From contig OX637287.1 of assembly GCA_951799445.1 (NCBI GenBank), forward strand, positions 19,096,224 through 19,160,223: a DNA stretch of 64,000 nucleotides, in the 5' to 3' direction. Below are positions 23,423-33,920 of this stretch, one piece after another; position 1 is the stretch's first letter; each line of letters begins with the position of its first letter. Below the pieces are notes generated by a model, which was given only the letters and a program-made list of their open reading frames with translations, did no database searches and was not told where the DNA came from. This DNA comes from Pseudisothecium myosuroides. Taxonomy: Eukaryota; Streptophyta; Bryopsida; Hypnales; Lembophyllaceae. Made by a program: the position numbers and the translations under genes.

Positions 23423-24391
23423 TTAACCCCTAAAGGACCGTTGTCCCTTCGGGGGACAAATGCGTTTTTGGGCAGGTACCTACAGGCTGAAATTTTCTCC
23501 TGATTTTTTGAAACTTTTTCTGGAGCTCGAACAGCTGATTAGCTTCGTGGGAATATAATTTTTTTCACAATCGGTGCCCGGGAACAATAGTTATGACCAA
23601 ATAAGCTGAAAACAAGGGACGGCGGGCAGCCCGGGCAGCAGAAAAAAAATGGACAAAAATTTGAATTTTTTTTTTTAATATTTTTTTTCTGATAGATTAT
23701 ATTTTTGACTATCTAGAAAGCTTTGATTCATTTCATTTGGATATGTTATGAGAAAGTTATGGATATTCTTTTTTTTCGGGCAGTTAGAGCATCTTCTTGA
23801 AAAAAATAACTTGTAGGATTCATTTCTGAATGCAATTTTCCAAATTTTTCCAAATTTTTTTTTTTGCATGGTGTAATTTACTTGCTAGAACAATCTCACC
23901 ATTGGGATTAGTGCATTTTAATTCCATCTAAAATATATGAATATTTTAGATTTTTCTTCTATCTTGGACCTACTTCTACTTAACAATTTTTTTAAGAATG
24001 ATAATTAAGTTTTTTTGAATTTTTTTTTTTTCCTAGACTCTCAACTCAGTTCTCTACAATAAAAATTTAAAGCTCAAAACGTTGTAGTGCAAAAATTTTA
24101 AGTTAAAAATGTTTAAAGCCAAAAAATCTAGCCCCGCAATGTGCTGAAAAACTTGTTTTTTTCACTTTAAACGCCGATATCTTGCAATCTGTGCGGTCAA
24201 AAATTCTGAAATTTTTTCCATACATTCTCATACTAGTTAGGTGTAGGATCCTACGGTTAGATGTTCAAAAAAAATATTTTTAAAATATTTTTATACTTTG
24301 CTATAGAAATGGCAGTTTTCAGTGTTTTTTGGCAGAAAAAAGGCCTTGGGCCTTTAGGGGTTAAACAATTGATTTTAGGTGTAGTTACCTT
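23150..24391. mobile_element. Possible AAGGTAAYTAYACC-ended element hosting a TTAA element
   Basis: AAGGTAATTATACC at 23150 and GGTGTAGTTACCTT ending at 24391 are inverted with mismatches and resemble the ends at 731 and 1789. The TTAA element 23427-24360 sits between them close to the right end. The left end is only weakly matched, so the pairing is tentative. Confidence 0.3.
23427..24360 (+). mobile_element. TTAA-bounded element, subgroup 1, best-preserved copy
   Basis: TTAA lies at 23423-23426 and 24361-24364. The left end is CCCCTAAAGGACCGTTGTCC and the right end GGCCTTGGGCCTTTAGGGG. The full core GCGGGCAGCCCGGGCAGC is at 23622-23639. Total 934 bp. A useful reference copy for the family; it has no ORF with a DDD/DDE-type transposase signature. 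Confidence 0.92.
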
Positions 24392-24947
24392 AGTTCCACT
24401 TGATAACGAGCAAGTTGCCAATACTGAAAACAAAGTTAAAACATCACGAAGAGGAAAATTTGTGGATGACAAGTTCTTGATGAGCTTTGCTGTACTTGTG
24501 GAAAGTCTCGACAGTGGTATTGCACCTGGCCATCCCCATATACGTCAATTGTGTCACACCATGCAGGTGAGCAAATTTGAAAGGAATTGATAAGACAACT
24601 AAGCTTATCCACAACTATATGGTGGCATGCAATAGCCTCACCACTCATACCACCAACTCAACACTCTGCTTCAGTTGAAGCAAGTTAAAGCTAAGTTACA
24701 AGCAAAAACTAAGAATGTCAGAGGATGGAGGAATAATCCATGTGCAGAGGGAAAAGTGCCTGACACTTGTAAGCGGATTCAGGGAAGCTTAAATTTGAAG
24801 GGAAAATACTTGACGCAAACAACACTCAAAGGGAATGGAACAGGAAACAACCTGTTTTGTACATTAAATACACAAACTAAGGTAGTATGGCCTAAAAGCA
24901 ACCATTTAAGAGCTGATCTGCCTTTTTTCACAGGTTTACATGAATAG
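24382..24947 (+). CDS. Two-exon gene fragment, function unknown
   Basis: Exon-like sequence to 24566 ends in CAG|GTGAGC. The next exon begins after CTTCAG at 24675 and stops at 24945-24947. The 108-nt intron joins the two open frames in phase 0. Exon 1 encodes a plain soluble segment containing RRGKFVDDKF and HPHIRQLCHTMQ; exon 2 starts LKQVKAKLQAKTKNVRGW and is basic. Composition looks more like protein than the surrounding repeats, and the phase-consistent splice sites support it. The 5' end is lost in the end of the TTAA element and an AGGTGTAGTTACCT repeat end, so there is no credible start codon. I do not recognise the family. It could be a transposon-captured host fragment or a decayed transposon gene. 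Confidence 0.4.
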
Positions 24948-25500
24948 AAATATTTTTGGATCATTTTTCAGAGAAAGAAAAATGGATGTGGAACGTTACA
25001 CAAGTGGTTTCATATTTTTTGAATCATTTTTGAATTAGTTATGAATTTTCCAAAAAAAATGTTGTAGGCACCTATTTGTGACTCTAGGTCTTCCAAAATC
25101 TGAACACTTGCAACTTCTAAAGTGATTTCAGAAAATGAAGGCCAATGATTGGCTCTTGCAATAAATAATGGCTCTTTTCTTTCGATTCTCTCAATGGCTT
25201 GAGAGGTCCATTTAAGGATCACCTAATGTCCATTTCAGACCTAAATATAGGGTCGATTTGAAGAGGTTGCTTGCTTTTAGAGCAGACTACATTAGTGAAA
25301 TTAGGTTGCCCTTCACTAATTTCTTGACATTCTACGGTGGAAACATCAAAAACCATCAATACTAGCAATTCAGCATAGTTGGAGGTACCTTTTCCTAAAA
25401 AAATATTTTTTCTTAGTATTAGCAAGTGAAAATCATGAATATTAAAAAAAAATAGATCTTTCGGTATGTAATTTTTGTGATTTTTCAAAGTGTCAACTCC
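24948..25500. other. Spacer with a weak inverted-repeat pair
   Basis: AAGGTAGTATGGCC..AAAAGCAACC at 24879 and GGTTGCTTGCTTTTAGAGC..ACTACATTAG ending at 25294 form a degenerate inverted pair like that at 20390-20692, and may bound an element that overlaps the gene fragment's second exon. Two minus-strand ORFs (25010-25222, 25219-25488) show no motif. Confidence 0.35.
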
Positions 25501-25504
25501 CTAG

Positions 25505-26346
25505 CCCCTAAAGGACCGGAGGGGTGTCCAGATTTCTAAAATTGTGAAGATCTATCATAAAATGCAACTTAGAAGAATATTTTAATGATGACTCTCAAAC
25601 AATAGTTGTAAAATGCTATTTATAGATCGCATCCATATGGATAGATCAACAAAAACACATACCAATATTTTTCAATAAAATTTGAAGCCAAAAATTGGAA
25701 ATTCCTTCTAAAATCAATTGTAGATTGAATAATTATGATTTTTAAAATATATTTTTTCTATAAGTTTAAAATATTGAGTTATAGTTATAGTGATTTTTGA
25801 AGATTTTTATTTGATTTTTTGATTCAAGTCATTTTTGAAGGGTTATTTTTTGAACTGAAAAACATTAGATGAGATTTCAGCCTTGTGGAGGGCTGCGTGT
25901 TCCCAGCCTATGGGAACTGCCGAATTCAGGGCCGCGGCAGCTCGCTAACGTGGCCGAGCAACTGCCACGTTGGAAAAAAAAGATTTTTTTTTTCTGTTTT
26001 TTTTTTCATTTCAAGACTAAAATTTATTTTTTTTGAATTTTTTTTGTCAGGAACAGCCGTTCCCTGAAACTGCGGGGGGGACCAGTGTCGGGAACGGGCC
26101 TGAAACGGCCCTCCCGACCCCCCAAAACCCATCTAATGGTTACTTTTTGAGGCTAGACTTCCCGATACCTTTTGAATTATGGAATATTTGCAAAGCAAAA
26201 TCTTCATAATCTGAACCATACAAATGTTAAAGAACTAATATAAGAATCTCAAAAAAATTGATGGATGAAAAAACGCATTTCGGTGAGTTTGGGATGTGTT
26301 TCCGTTCATTCATTGTTCAAAATCTGCACTCATGGTCCTTTAGGGG
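25505..26346. mobile_element. Related element bounded by CTAG instead of TTAA
   Basis: The ends CCCCTAAAGGACC (25505) and GGTCCTTTAGGGG (to 26346) are perfect 13-bp inverted repeats identical to those of the TTAA family, but the flanks are CTAG (25501-25504) and CTAG (26347-26350). The interior differs from subgroups 1-3 and has a GC-rich block at 25890-26130 with GGGAACTGCC and a related inverted GGAACAGCCGTTCCC region. No ORF is recognised. Confidence 0.75.
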
Positions 26347-26350
26347 CTAG

Positions 26351-27550
26351 ACCACTAAAACTATCTCATGGGTGGATCCTAAATTGAAGTGTATAAAAAT
26401 TAGTAGTCAACAAATTAGAGTTAAATATTTGTCCTTCAAATGCGTCAACAAATCAGAGTTAAACATTTGGAGGATACATTAACAAAAGTCCAGGGACACA
26501 TTCAGTAGTAGTCTAGAATACAAGAATGGGAACATGGACATTTTTGGATATTTCTAATATGTATTGTTCCTGTAGAAGGATGCAATAATACAAGAACCAA
26601 ATGTGCTACATGGGTTGGTGCACTAACTTAGTGTTTGGCCGGGTTTGGAGAATCGCATGCGCCTCCATGTGGACGACAAGTGAATCATGAGGTAACTTCT
26701 TTGGATAAGGCAACCTAATTCTACTATTTTTTGTAGTGAAATTGGGTTGTCTAAATAATTAGGTTGTCTTACCCCAAGAAAGTTACTTTACAAGCCATCA
26801 AAGTCATCATTGAAGTCAACAAATATTTCTATAAATATTTCTGCTTGTACACATGGAAGTTCATGAGTCCCAATTACAACAATACTTAATTCAAAGTAGT
26901 GCATTCTAGTTTAGTAATAATAAATATTTATATAGTATCAAATGTTGAGAAATTAGTGAGGGACAACTTAATTTTACTATTTAGTATAGGAGATGTAATA
27001 ACTGGAAGATAGTCACCAAAATACTTCGATCTTTAGACCAAAAGGTGCATTCTATATTTCTACATTTAATAGTGAAGTCTTCCATTGGAACCTTTAGATA
27101 TCCTTTGAGGATTAACTCTCAAATTCTTTTATGAAACTATGCACATTTTTTCTTATATCTTTGAATAATTATGTTTCATACTTCAATTTCACCGTATCAG
27201 ATATACAAAAATGGTTAGTTTTTAAAGATTCAGACATTATTTGGGATGAATGAGAAATCAATTGGGCATAACATTGCCTTGAAGCACTTTATCCATCATC
27301 CTAAATATGAAGTTTGGATCCATTAGGAAGTAATAGTACAACCGAATATTGAGCCCAAGTGAAAATGAATTGTTGGCAAAAACCCAACAAAATTAATGAA
27401 GACTTGAAAAAACTTTAGATTTGTTATGAATGATGGGACCGTGTTGGAGTTCATCTCTAAGGTATGTGTCTAAACAAGCCATTCTCCTTTATTTTATTAT
27501 ATTTTTAAAATCCAAATGTGAAGTAGAAGTTAGAAGTTAAAGTCAAATCT
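26351..27550. other. AT-rich spacer with a small fold-back
   Basis: A 99-bp fold-back at 26690-26788 starts AGGTAACTTCTTTGGATAAG and returns inverted as CTTACCCCAAGAAAGTTACT, enclosing GCAACCTAATT and AATTAGGTTG. It may be a tiny MITE, but no target duplication is clear. Nothing else was recognised. Confidence 0.5.
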
Positions 27551-27554
27551 TTAA

Positions 27555-28460
27555 CTCCTAAAGTACCAAAGTCCCCTCGGGGGACACTTGGGATTTTGGG
27601 CAGGCCCATGTGGCCTCAAATTTTGACCTGATTTTTTGAAACTTTTTTTGAAGATAGGGAATCACATTAGCTTTCTAAAAATATAATATTTTTTTTAATT
27701 GGTGCTCAGAAGCAAATGTTATGCCATCCTAAAGCAAAAAAATAGTTCGGCGGGTAGAAAAAAAAATGATTTAAATTTATTTGTTTTTCTCTCAAAGATC
27801 ATGTTTATGTCTACATTTTGAAGCTTTGATTCATTCTATTTGGACTAATAATGAGAAAGTTATGGACAATCTTGTTTTTCGGGCAATTTAAGCATCTGCA
27901 AAAACAACAACTTACAGAATTCATTTTTGAATGCAATTTTCAAATTTTTCAATTTTTTTTTGACGAGGTCAAGTTTGTTTGCAAGAACAATCCCACCGTT
28001 GGGATTATGTTGTTTTAATTCCACCTAAAAGCTATTAACAATTTAGTGTTTCGTTCAATTTTGGACCTACTTCTATTTAACAATTTTTTTATATGTGAAA
28101 ATCAAGGTTTGACATTCTAAATTTTTTTTCCCCGACTCTCAACTCAAATGTTCAACATAAAAAATTACAACTTTAAGTTGTGTAGTGCAAAAAAAATCCA
28201 CAAATGGCTGTCAAAGTCATCTGAAATTGCAGGAAACAGTTCAAAAAAACTTTTTTTTCCAACTTTGAATGCTAATATCTTTCAGTCGGAATGGTCAAAT
28301 GTCTTGACATTTTTACCACATAATTTGAGACAAGTGAAGTACAAGATCCTACGGTTAGATTCTAAAAAAAAAAGTTTTTTTTTGGTTTAGGTAGTCTCCG
28401 CAGCAAAAATGGCAGTTTTCAGTGGTTCCGGAGCCAAAAAATGCCTTGGTATTTTAGGGG
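27555..28460 (+). mobile_element. TTAA-bounded element, subgroup 1, plus orientation
   Basis: TTAA lies at 27551-27554 and 28461-28464. The left end CTCCTAAAGTACCAAAGTCC is followed by a CCCCTCGGGGG hairpin. The right end is TGCCTTGGTATTTTAGGGG. The core is decayed to TTCGGCGGGTAG near 27746. The 80-codon ORF at 28148 is internal and not conserved. Confidence 0.86.
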
Positions 28461-28464
28461 TTAA

Positions 28465-29332
28465 GAACATTCTATTTCATAGGTTTAGTTCCAGATATTT
28501 TTAGACAATATTCAGAGGTTTCCAAAAACATGTCACACTTACAAAATGGTCAGAAATTGAGAAAGATAGGCTAGGGTGAAGTTTGACAATTAAAGAAGGT
28601 AGTTTAGGATGAAAAAAAATTAAAAAAAATTAAAGTCATGAAACATTGGAATATTAAAAACTAGATAAAATTAAAAATCCAATTTCAAAAAGAAAAGTTC
28701 ATTTGGAATCATAGGCTAGTATAAAACATTGGATAAAGTTCTAAAGTACCAATTTGAACCAAAACTTTAGCCATCTATAACTCTTAATAGAAGAGTTCAA
28801 ATTTGAAGTCCTTTAATTACTATTCTAAAAAGACCATTTAGTATTCTACATCATAAAATAATTAAAACTTTGGAATCCACAACTTAAATATGGGAATTCA
28901 TAGAACTCACCACTGGTAAAAGGTGATAAGTTAGAAAGCAATAGAGTATACTTAGAGGTTTCTAAAACTAGTTCATACATCTAATTTGGATTAAAAAAAA
29001 CTATAAAAATTAGGAGCGGGATGAAATTTAGTCCTTAAAAGTGTTAGTTTTGGATCAAGAATATTAGAAATCGAATAAGCCAAGCCAAATTGGAACCTTA
29101 GAGTCTATATAAAATTAAAAAACAAATACTCAAAAGAAAAGTCAATTTACTATTCTAGACTAGAAAAAAACGTTGGATGAAGTATTGAAAGTTGAATTAG
29201 TAAGAAAACTTCATTCACTCATAACTTTTGCTAGGAGGATTCAATTTAAATTTTTATTTATTATTTTGGAATGGACTGAACATATCCTATAGCTTAAAAT
29301 GGTTGAAATTTGATTTTTGGCAACTTCATTTT
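28465..29332. repeat. Dispersed repeat with AGAGGTTTCCAAAAACAT signature, copy 1
   Basis: AGAGGTTTCCAAAAACAT at 28514-28531 is shared exactly with 31525-31542 and 62034-62051. The following text is a monotonous run of AAATT, TTGGA and AGTCAA words, like the long degenerate array at 61980-63180. It has no ORF. It is probably a fragment of the same, larger element as at 62 kb. Confidence 0.55.
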
Positions 29333-29336
29333 TGAA

Positions 29337-29590
29337 CCCCTAAAGTACCAAGGCCATTTTCTATCAGAAACCACATAAAACTGCCCCTATTGCTATATTC
29401 ATCAAAATTTTCAACAAAATGTTTTTAAAAAAAAATCAAACCACAAGATCTTGTATTAGACTTTTAGAAAAAGAAGTGGCAAAATTTTTGTGTCATTTGA
29501 CCATATGGATTGAAAGATATAAGCATGTGAAGTCAAAATGTTTTTTTTTTACTATGCTCGATAATTTCAGTTGCCTTTGACCATTGATTG
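29337..29590 (-). mobile_element. TTAA-family element, subgroup 1, minus orientation, truncated
   Basis: The left border is TGAA (29333-29336) followed by CCCCTAAAGTACCAAGGCC. The sequence then follows the reverse complement of the subgroup 1 right half to about 29540 and loses similarity. A fragment at 30775-30822 with the opposite-end sequence (CCATTTTGTCCCCCAAGGGG, then CTTTTAGGA) may be its other end after later insertions. Confidence 0.6.
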
Positions 29591-30300
29591 TGGCAAATTT
29601 TTGCTCTATGGATTTTGAATTAAAAAATTTAGCATACTAAAGATATGTTAACCATGTATCCAAAAAAATTCAAGGTAAAAAAAGACATGGTGCACATCAA
29701 AACAATTCTTGCAATGCAACAATGCATGTCCAAAAGTTCACAATGCACAACATAATTTTGAAACTTGAAAATTCAAACAATGGATTGAAAAATACGCTAA
29801 TGATTTAGAAGCTCAAAAAAAATTTGAAAAAAAGAAATCCTCCAGATATTTCCTATTAGAAATTAGAAGCCCAATGTATGTATTCCATAGACTAAATCCA
29901 ATGGGCACATTCAAATAAAAGGTCCCACTATGTTCCACTGCTGTTCCCATTATGTTCCCATGGCTGTCCCCGTGAAGTTCCCATTGTTGGTCCCATCATT
30001 GGGAACGTCGATGCAAGCTTCTTTTGCTGTCTTCTCTAACTGATGAAAATGCGCCACCTTTGCTTGATCTAACTTAGGTTGTTTGGCATGTGCCATTTCC
30101 ATGGTGGCCTAATTCAGCAGTGAAGCAAACATGAAACCAATTTGAACCTGCCCTCGTCATGGACATGATCTGTAACATGGGTACACTCTCAAAACCACCT
30201 CTTTGTGTGCCACTGAGCCCAGTTACTACCATTAGACTGATCAAATTTTCATATGTTTTTGGTGGCTGTGACCTCAAGGTGGCCACTGGCTTGTTCTCTC
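29591..30300. other. Spacer with a dubious minus ORF
   Basis: The 87-codon minus ORF 30074-30337 is slightly richer in ordinary coding composition than its surroundings, but it runs into the MITE at 30301 and shows no motif. A short run of TGTTCCCAT/GTTCCCAT words repeats at 29930-30000. No gene is called. Confidence 0.3.
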
Positions 30301-30538
30301 GACTATAAGAAACCCGCGTTTTAGGTGACGTTAGCATAATTTTAAGAGGTGGATTTTAGCGGACATCCAATAAAACAACTTGTGTTTTTATGTCAACAAA
30401 ATTGTTCAATGTAATATCAAGATGTTACATTGAACAATTTTGTTGACATAAAAACACAAGTTGTTTTATTGAATGTTCACTAAAATCTGCCTCCTAAAAT
30501 TATTCTAACGCCACCTAAAACGCGGGTTTCTTATAGTG
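30301..30538. mobile_element. Fold-back MITE with CACTA-like ends, copy B
   Basis: The 238-bp element has arms over 110 bp around a short centre near 30420. The right end CGGGTTTCTTATAGTG complements the left end GACTATAAGAAACCCG; the left first base is G where C is expected. The 3-bp duplication CTC (30298-30300, 30539-30541) confirms the borders. It differs in sequence from the MITE at 19381 but has the same architecture. Confidence 0.9.
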
Positions 30539-30944
30539 CTCCTCCCGCCCATTTTTCAGCTTATTGCCCTACTCCTTGCCTAGTGTAGTTGCCTTTGGGA
30601 AAGTCAAGGCCAACTACCTTGTCCACCTTGTTCCATGGCGTGGAAATTTGGGGAGAATCACCATACTTTTGAACTATGAAGTCTATTGCCAAAAAATTAG
30701 ATTACCACATTGCTCTTAGAGAACTTCCTCTCCCACAAAAACTACATGAAAATTGATAAAATCATATGAGTCTACCCAAAATCCATTTTGTCCCCCAAGG
30801 GGACAACAATCTTTTAGGATTTATATCTAGAGTTTTAGTTTTAATTGGCCTAGAACAGCCAAAACCATTGACTTTTGCATTCTAAACCCGATTTCTTTGA
30901 GATTTGAACCACTGAGAGCAATTAATAAGCAAGTATTCCATCTA
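30539..30944. other. Spacer containing a TTAA-element end fragment
   Basis: 30775-30822 resembles a TTAA-element terminus read on the minus strand (TTTGTCCCCCAAGGGGACAA). No ORF or other repeat was recognised. Confidence 0.4.
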
Positions 30945-31364
30945 AAATATATTTTAGATTTTCCTTCTATCTTGTACCTACTTATACTCAACAATTTTTT
31001 TAAGAATGATAATTAAGTTTTTTTGAGTTTTTTTTTCCTAGACTCTCAACTCAATTTTACACTATAAAGATTTAAAGCTCGAAAATCTGTAGTGCAAAAA
31101 TTTTAAGTTAAAAATGTTTAAAGTCAAAAAATCTAGTCCCGCAATGTGCTGAAAAACTTGTTTTCTTCACTTTAAACGCAGATATCTTGCAATCTGAGCG
31201 GTCAAAAATTCTGAACTTTTTTCCATACATTCTCATACTAGTTAGGTGTAAGATCCTACAGTTAGATGTGCAAAAAAAAACATTTTCAAATTTTTTTACT
31301 CCTTGCTTAAAAAATGGCAATTTTGAGTGTTTTTTGGCAAAAAAAGGCCTTGGACCTATTGGGG
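30945..31364 (+). mobile_element. TTAA-family element, subgroup 1, right half only
   Basis: It matches 23921-24360 closely and ends GGCCTTGGACCTATTGGGG before TTAA 31365-31368. The left half is missing. Just beyond it, 31369-31392 is a second terminal fragment, CTTGGTCCTTTAGGAG, before TTAA 31393-31396. This copy therefore appears to have landed within about 24 bp of the end of another element. Confidence 0.75.
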
Positions 31365-31396
31365 TTAACCAAGCTCCTTGGTCCTTTAGGAGTTAA

Positions 31397-31737
31397 CCAT
31401 GCCTTTGATTATTTGCTCATTTTGTTGAAATAGGAATTAGAATTAGTAGTTAATGACTCAAGCCAGACATGTAGAAGTCCATCAAAATTTAACTTTGAAT
31501 TTAAAATCAAGTAGTGAAGTTTCTAGAGGTTTCCAAAAACATATCAAATTTTAAAAATAGATAAAAATTCAAAAAGATATGAGTGGATGAATTTAGAAAT
31601 GAAATTTGGATGAAAAGTAGGTAAATCATCTAAAGAAAGTCAAAAAATAATAATTGAATCTCAAATAAAGTCAAAAGTCAAAACCTAAAAAAAATCAATT
31701 TAGAGTTTTAGGTCAATAAAAAACAATGGATGAAGTT
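31397..31737. repeat. Dispersed repeat with AGAGGTTTCCAAAAACAT signature, copy 2
   Basis: The signature occurs at 31525-31542. Surrounding words (AATTAGTAGTTAA, AAAAATTCAAAAAG) match the style of 28.5 and 62 kb. The TTAA element starting at 31742 is inserted at its end. Confidence 0.5.
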
Positions 31738-31741
31738 TTAA

Positions 31742-31862
31742 CCCCTAAAGTCCCATTGTTTCCTTAAGGGACAAAATGGATTTCAAGCAAGCTCCTATGG
31801 TTCCAATATTTGTTGTGATTTTTTGAATTTTTTATAAAGATAGAAAAACACATTAGCTTTCT
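31742..31862 (+). mobile_element. TTAA-family element, subgroup 1, left end only
   Basis: TTAA 31738-31741 precedes CCCCTAAAGTCCCATTGTTT. Similarity to 22013 onward runs about 120 bp to ACACATTAGCTTTC and stops abruptly. Confidence 0.7.
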
Positions 31863-32222
31863 ATGGTGACTCCCAAGAGTAGTTGGCCACCATATAAATC
31901 GCTCTCATAAATTGAGAATTTGGAATTATGAAGTGAAATTTGGACATGTTGTTGTACAAGAGGGACTCTACCTTAATGTAAAATTTCACTTAGAATGGAC
32001 TATATTTAGACCAAATATTCTTTGAATGAAATTTCTATGCAAATTTTTTTTTTGTGAGAAGTCAAAATGTCTCATTTCTTTTTATAGGAAGAATGTACAT
32101 CTTGACTAGAATCACATGTAACAAGTTTCATGAATTTTGGATTTTTATTGATTGAAATCTAATTGATTGAAATTTGACCTCAAAATTTTGACTTTTCTAT
32201 ATTTTTCACTCCATAAATTGCA
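31863..32222. other. AT-rich flank upstream of the DUF7869-type fragment
   Basis: No recognisable ORF. An in-frame TAA at 32214-32216 closes the downstream reading frame, so this could be intron or unrelated sequence. Confidence 0.35.
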
Positions 32223-32666
32223 AAGCTACCCATTGCGGTCACAGGCATGATTGCTCACGGCCATGGTGACTTGCGATACGCACATTACAGTTTAGAAATG
32301 TTTCCTATGGACTCAAATCATACCATGGGGTCCATAACAAGATTGTTGCGGGACTTGGAGTTTGAATCCAAGTATTCATCGCATCAGCTGTTTAGCAGGG
32401 ATGATGTAATTCGTCCATTGTTAGAGGCCTTATTTGAGGGCTCAGAGATTTGTGAAGAATCTCTTCCTAATCATCTCGAAGAGGTGGTGCAACCTGGGCG
32501 TCTCCTTCCAACATTAAATCTTCAACTCGACAATTGCGCAGGCGACAACAAGAATCGATGGTTTTTTGCATTTTGCTCTCTATCGCCACGAGCCTTGGGA
32601 GTGAACTCAGGAAAAGAAGCACGCCGAATGTTGCTCAACCCACTTGTCGCAGCACAGAGTAAGTGA
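32223..32666 (+). pseudogene. DUF7869-type transposon protein, central/C-terminal fragment
   Basis: The frame reads KLPIAVTGMIAHGHG.., then EMFPMDSNHTM.., and LPTLNLQLDNCAGDNKNRWF. This is the hallmark of the DUF7869 family: a hydrophobic strand with AHG, a PxDSNHT segment, then LxLQLDNCxxxNKNR. The family is found in plant and animal transposon-like genes and is thought to be an RNase H-like integrase-type domain; that role is family knowledge and inference. After NKNRWFFAFCSL the expected continuation (a GHTH-like motif) is missing and the frame ends at 32664-32666. A donor-like AGA|GTAAGTG overlaps the stop. The fragment abuts the GC-rich segment starting near 32670. The N-terminal half of the same kind of protein lies at 36.1-40.0 kb but on the minus strand. 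Confidence 0.72.
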
Positions 32667-33920
32667 ATTCCCTGTTATACTCCCAAAAACCACTCTAAAG
32701 CATAACAAAATGACTCTAATGATCGAACCCACGAGATTCTGTGAAGTGTCTAGCTCTATTCCCAACTTAAGCTCCTGTCAGTCTCCAATTTCTACTTCCC
32801 GGTCCTAGATCTAAAACCGGAAACAACAACACACCGAAAACAATGACCAGACCTCTCTCTATCTTTTCCGGCCTATCAAGCTATTCGGTCCTGTAAAACT
32901 TCCACAACCCAAGATCCTAGAACTTCTGATCCTGGAACTCCTCTGGACCGATCCGATCCGGTCCTCTCATACGTACTCTCACTCCACTTCGGTTTAGTTT
33001 TGCCTCTGTTTCACCATCAGAGGGTTCGCCGCTTGCTTTTGAGAGTGGCAGGCCCGCCACTCCTTCCGTGACTTATAGTGGCTGAAGACCCACTTCTCTA
33101 ATCCACTACTTCCTACACTAGCGCGGATCCGGTTTGATCTCTCACAGCCACCCGGACAGCGATCCGGTTTGCAGGTCACACAAAGACCCCCCGTACGATC
33201 CTCTCATACTACAACGACCTTGATGCCAAGTTCCCTCCGTGCAAAGTCAGGTGGTTACAAGTGAATCCGTCCGTTCCAACATCAACTAAAGTCCTTCCGT
33301 TTACCAACTAGGGCAGCGAGACCTCACGGGAGATCGGACACTCAACCGGATTTCCTATCCAGGAGCTCTAGCGCGACTAAGGACTCCTTCCCTATCCGCC
33401 TAGCCTAACAACGGCTTTCTCGCCCGGAACCGTGAACTGTAGAGGTGCTGAGGAACTGAAACCCACTCCCAACACTTAGAATACCCGCTCACATGCACAT
33501 AAGAGCAAAACAAACACACTAAGGGGAGAAATCTCTCTAGAATCTGCACACATTTTCCTAACTCCTCACCAAAACAGCCCTGCCACGCGCGGGAGAGACG
33601 TACAACAAGAAGTCAATAGAAAACACACAAAAACTCAAGGGAAAAGACTCGCAGTCTCCTTCGCAGAGACTGACTAATATACACTTTAAAACTCAAAAGT
33701 CAACAAAAAGGGGCCCGGAAAGTCCGCGCGGAACTTTCGGTCCCTGCCGAGCCGGCCAGACCGGAAAACATCTGATCCAGACCAGGCACACCGGATCAAA
33801 TCCGGTCCGGTCCTAACTAACAAATATTTACAAAACTAATCCTACCTATCCTATCATAACCGGATCTACTCCTTGATCCGTTCCTTCGTCCATAACTTGG
33901 TCTTCGCCTTGGTCCACGCT

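Noticed and set aside
30074..30337. 87-codon minus ORF
   Set aside because: It starts inside the fold-back MITE and has no recognisable domain. It may be a shred of a captured gene, but I cannot support that.
32716..32731. GGGTTCGATC on the minus strand, resembling a tRNA B box (possible SINE)
   Set aside because: No A box at the right distance, no cloverleaf and no terminal A-run or short repeat typical of a SINE.
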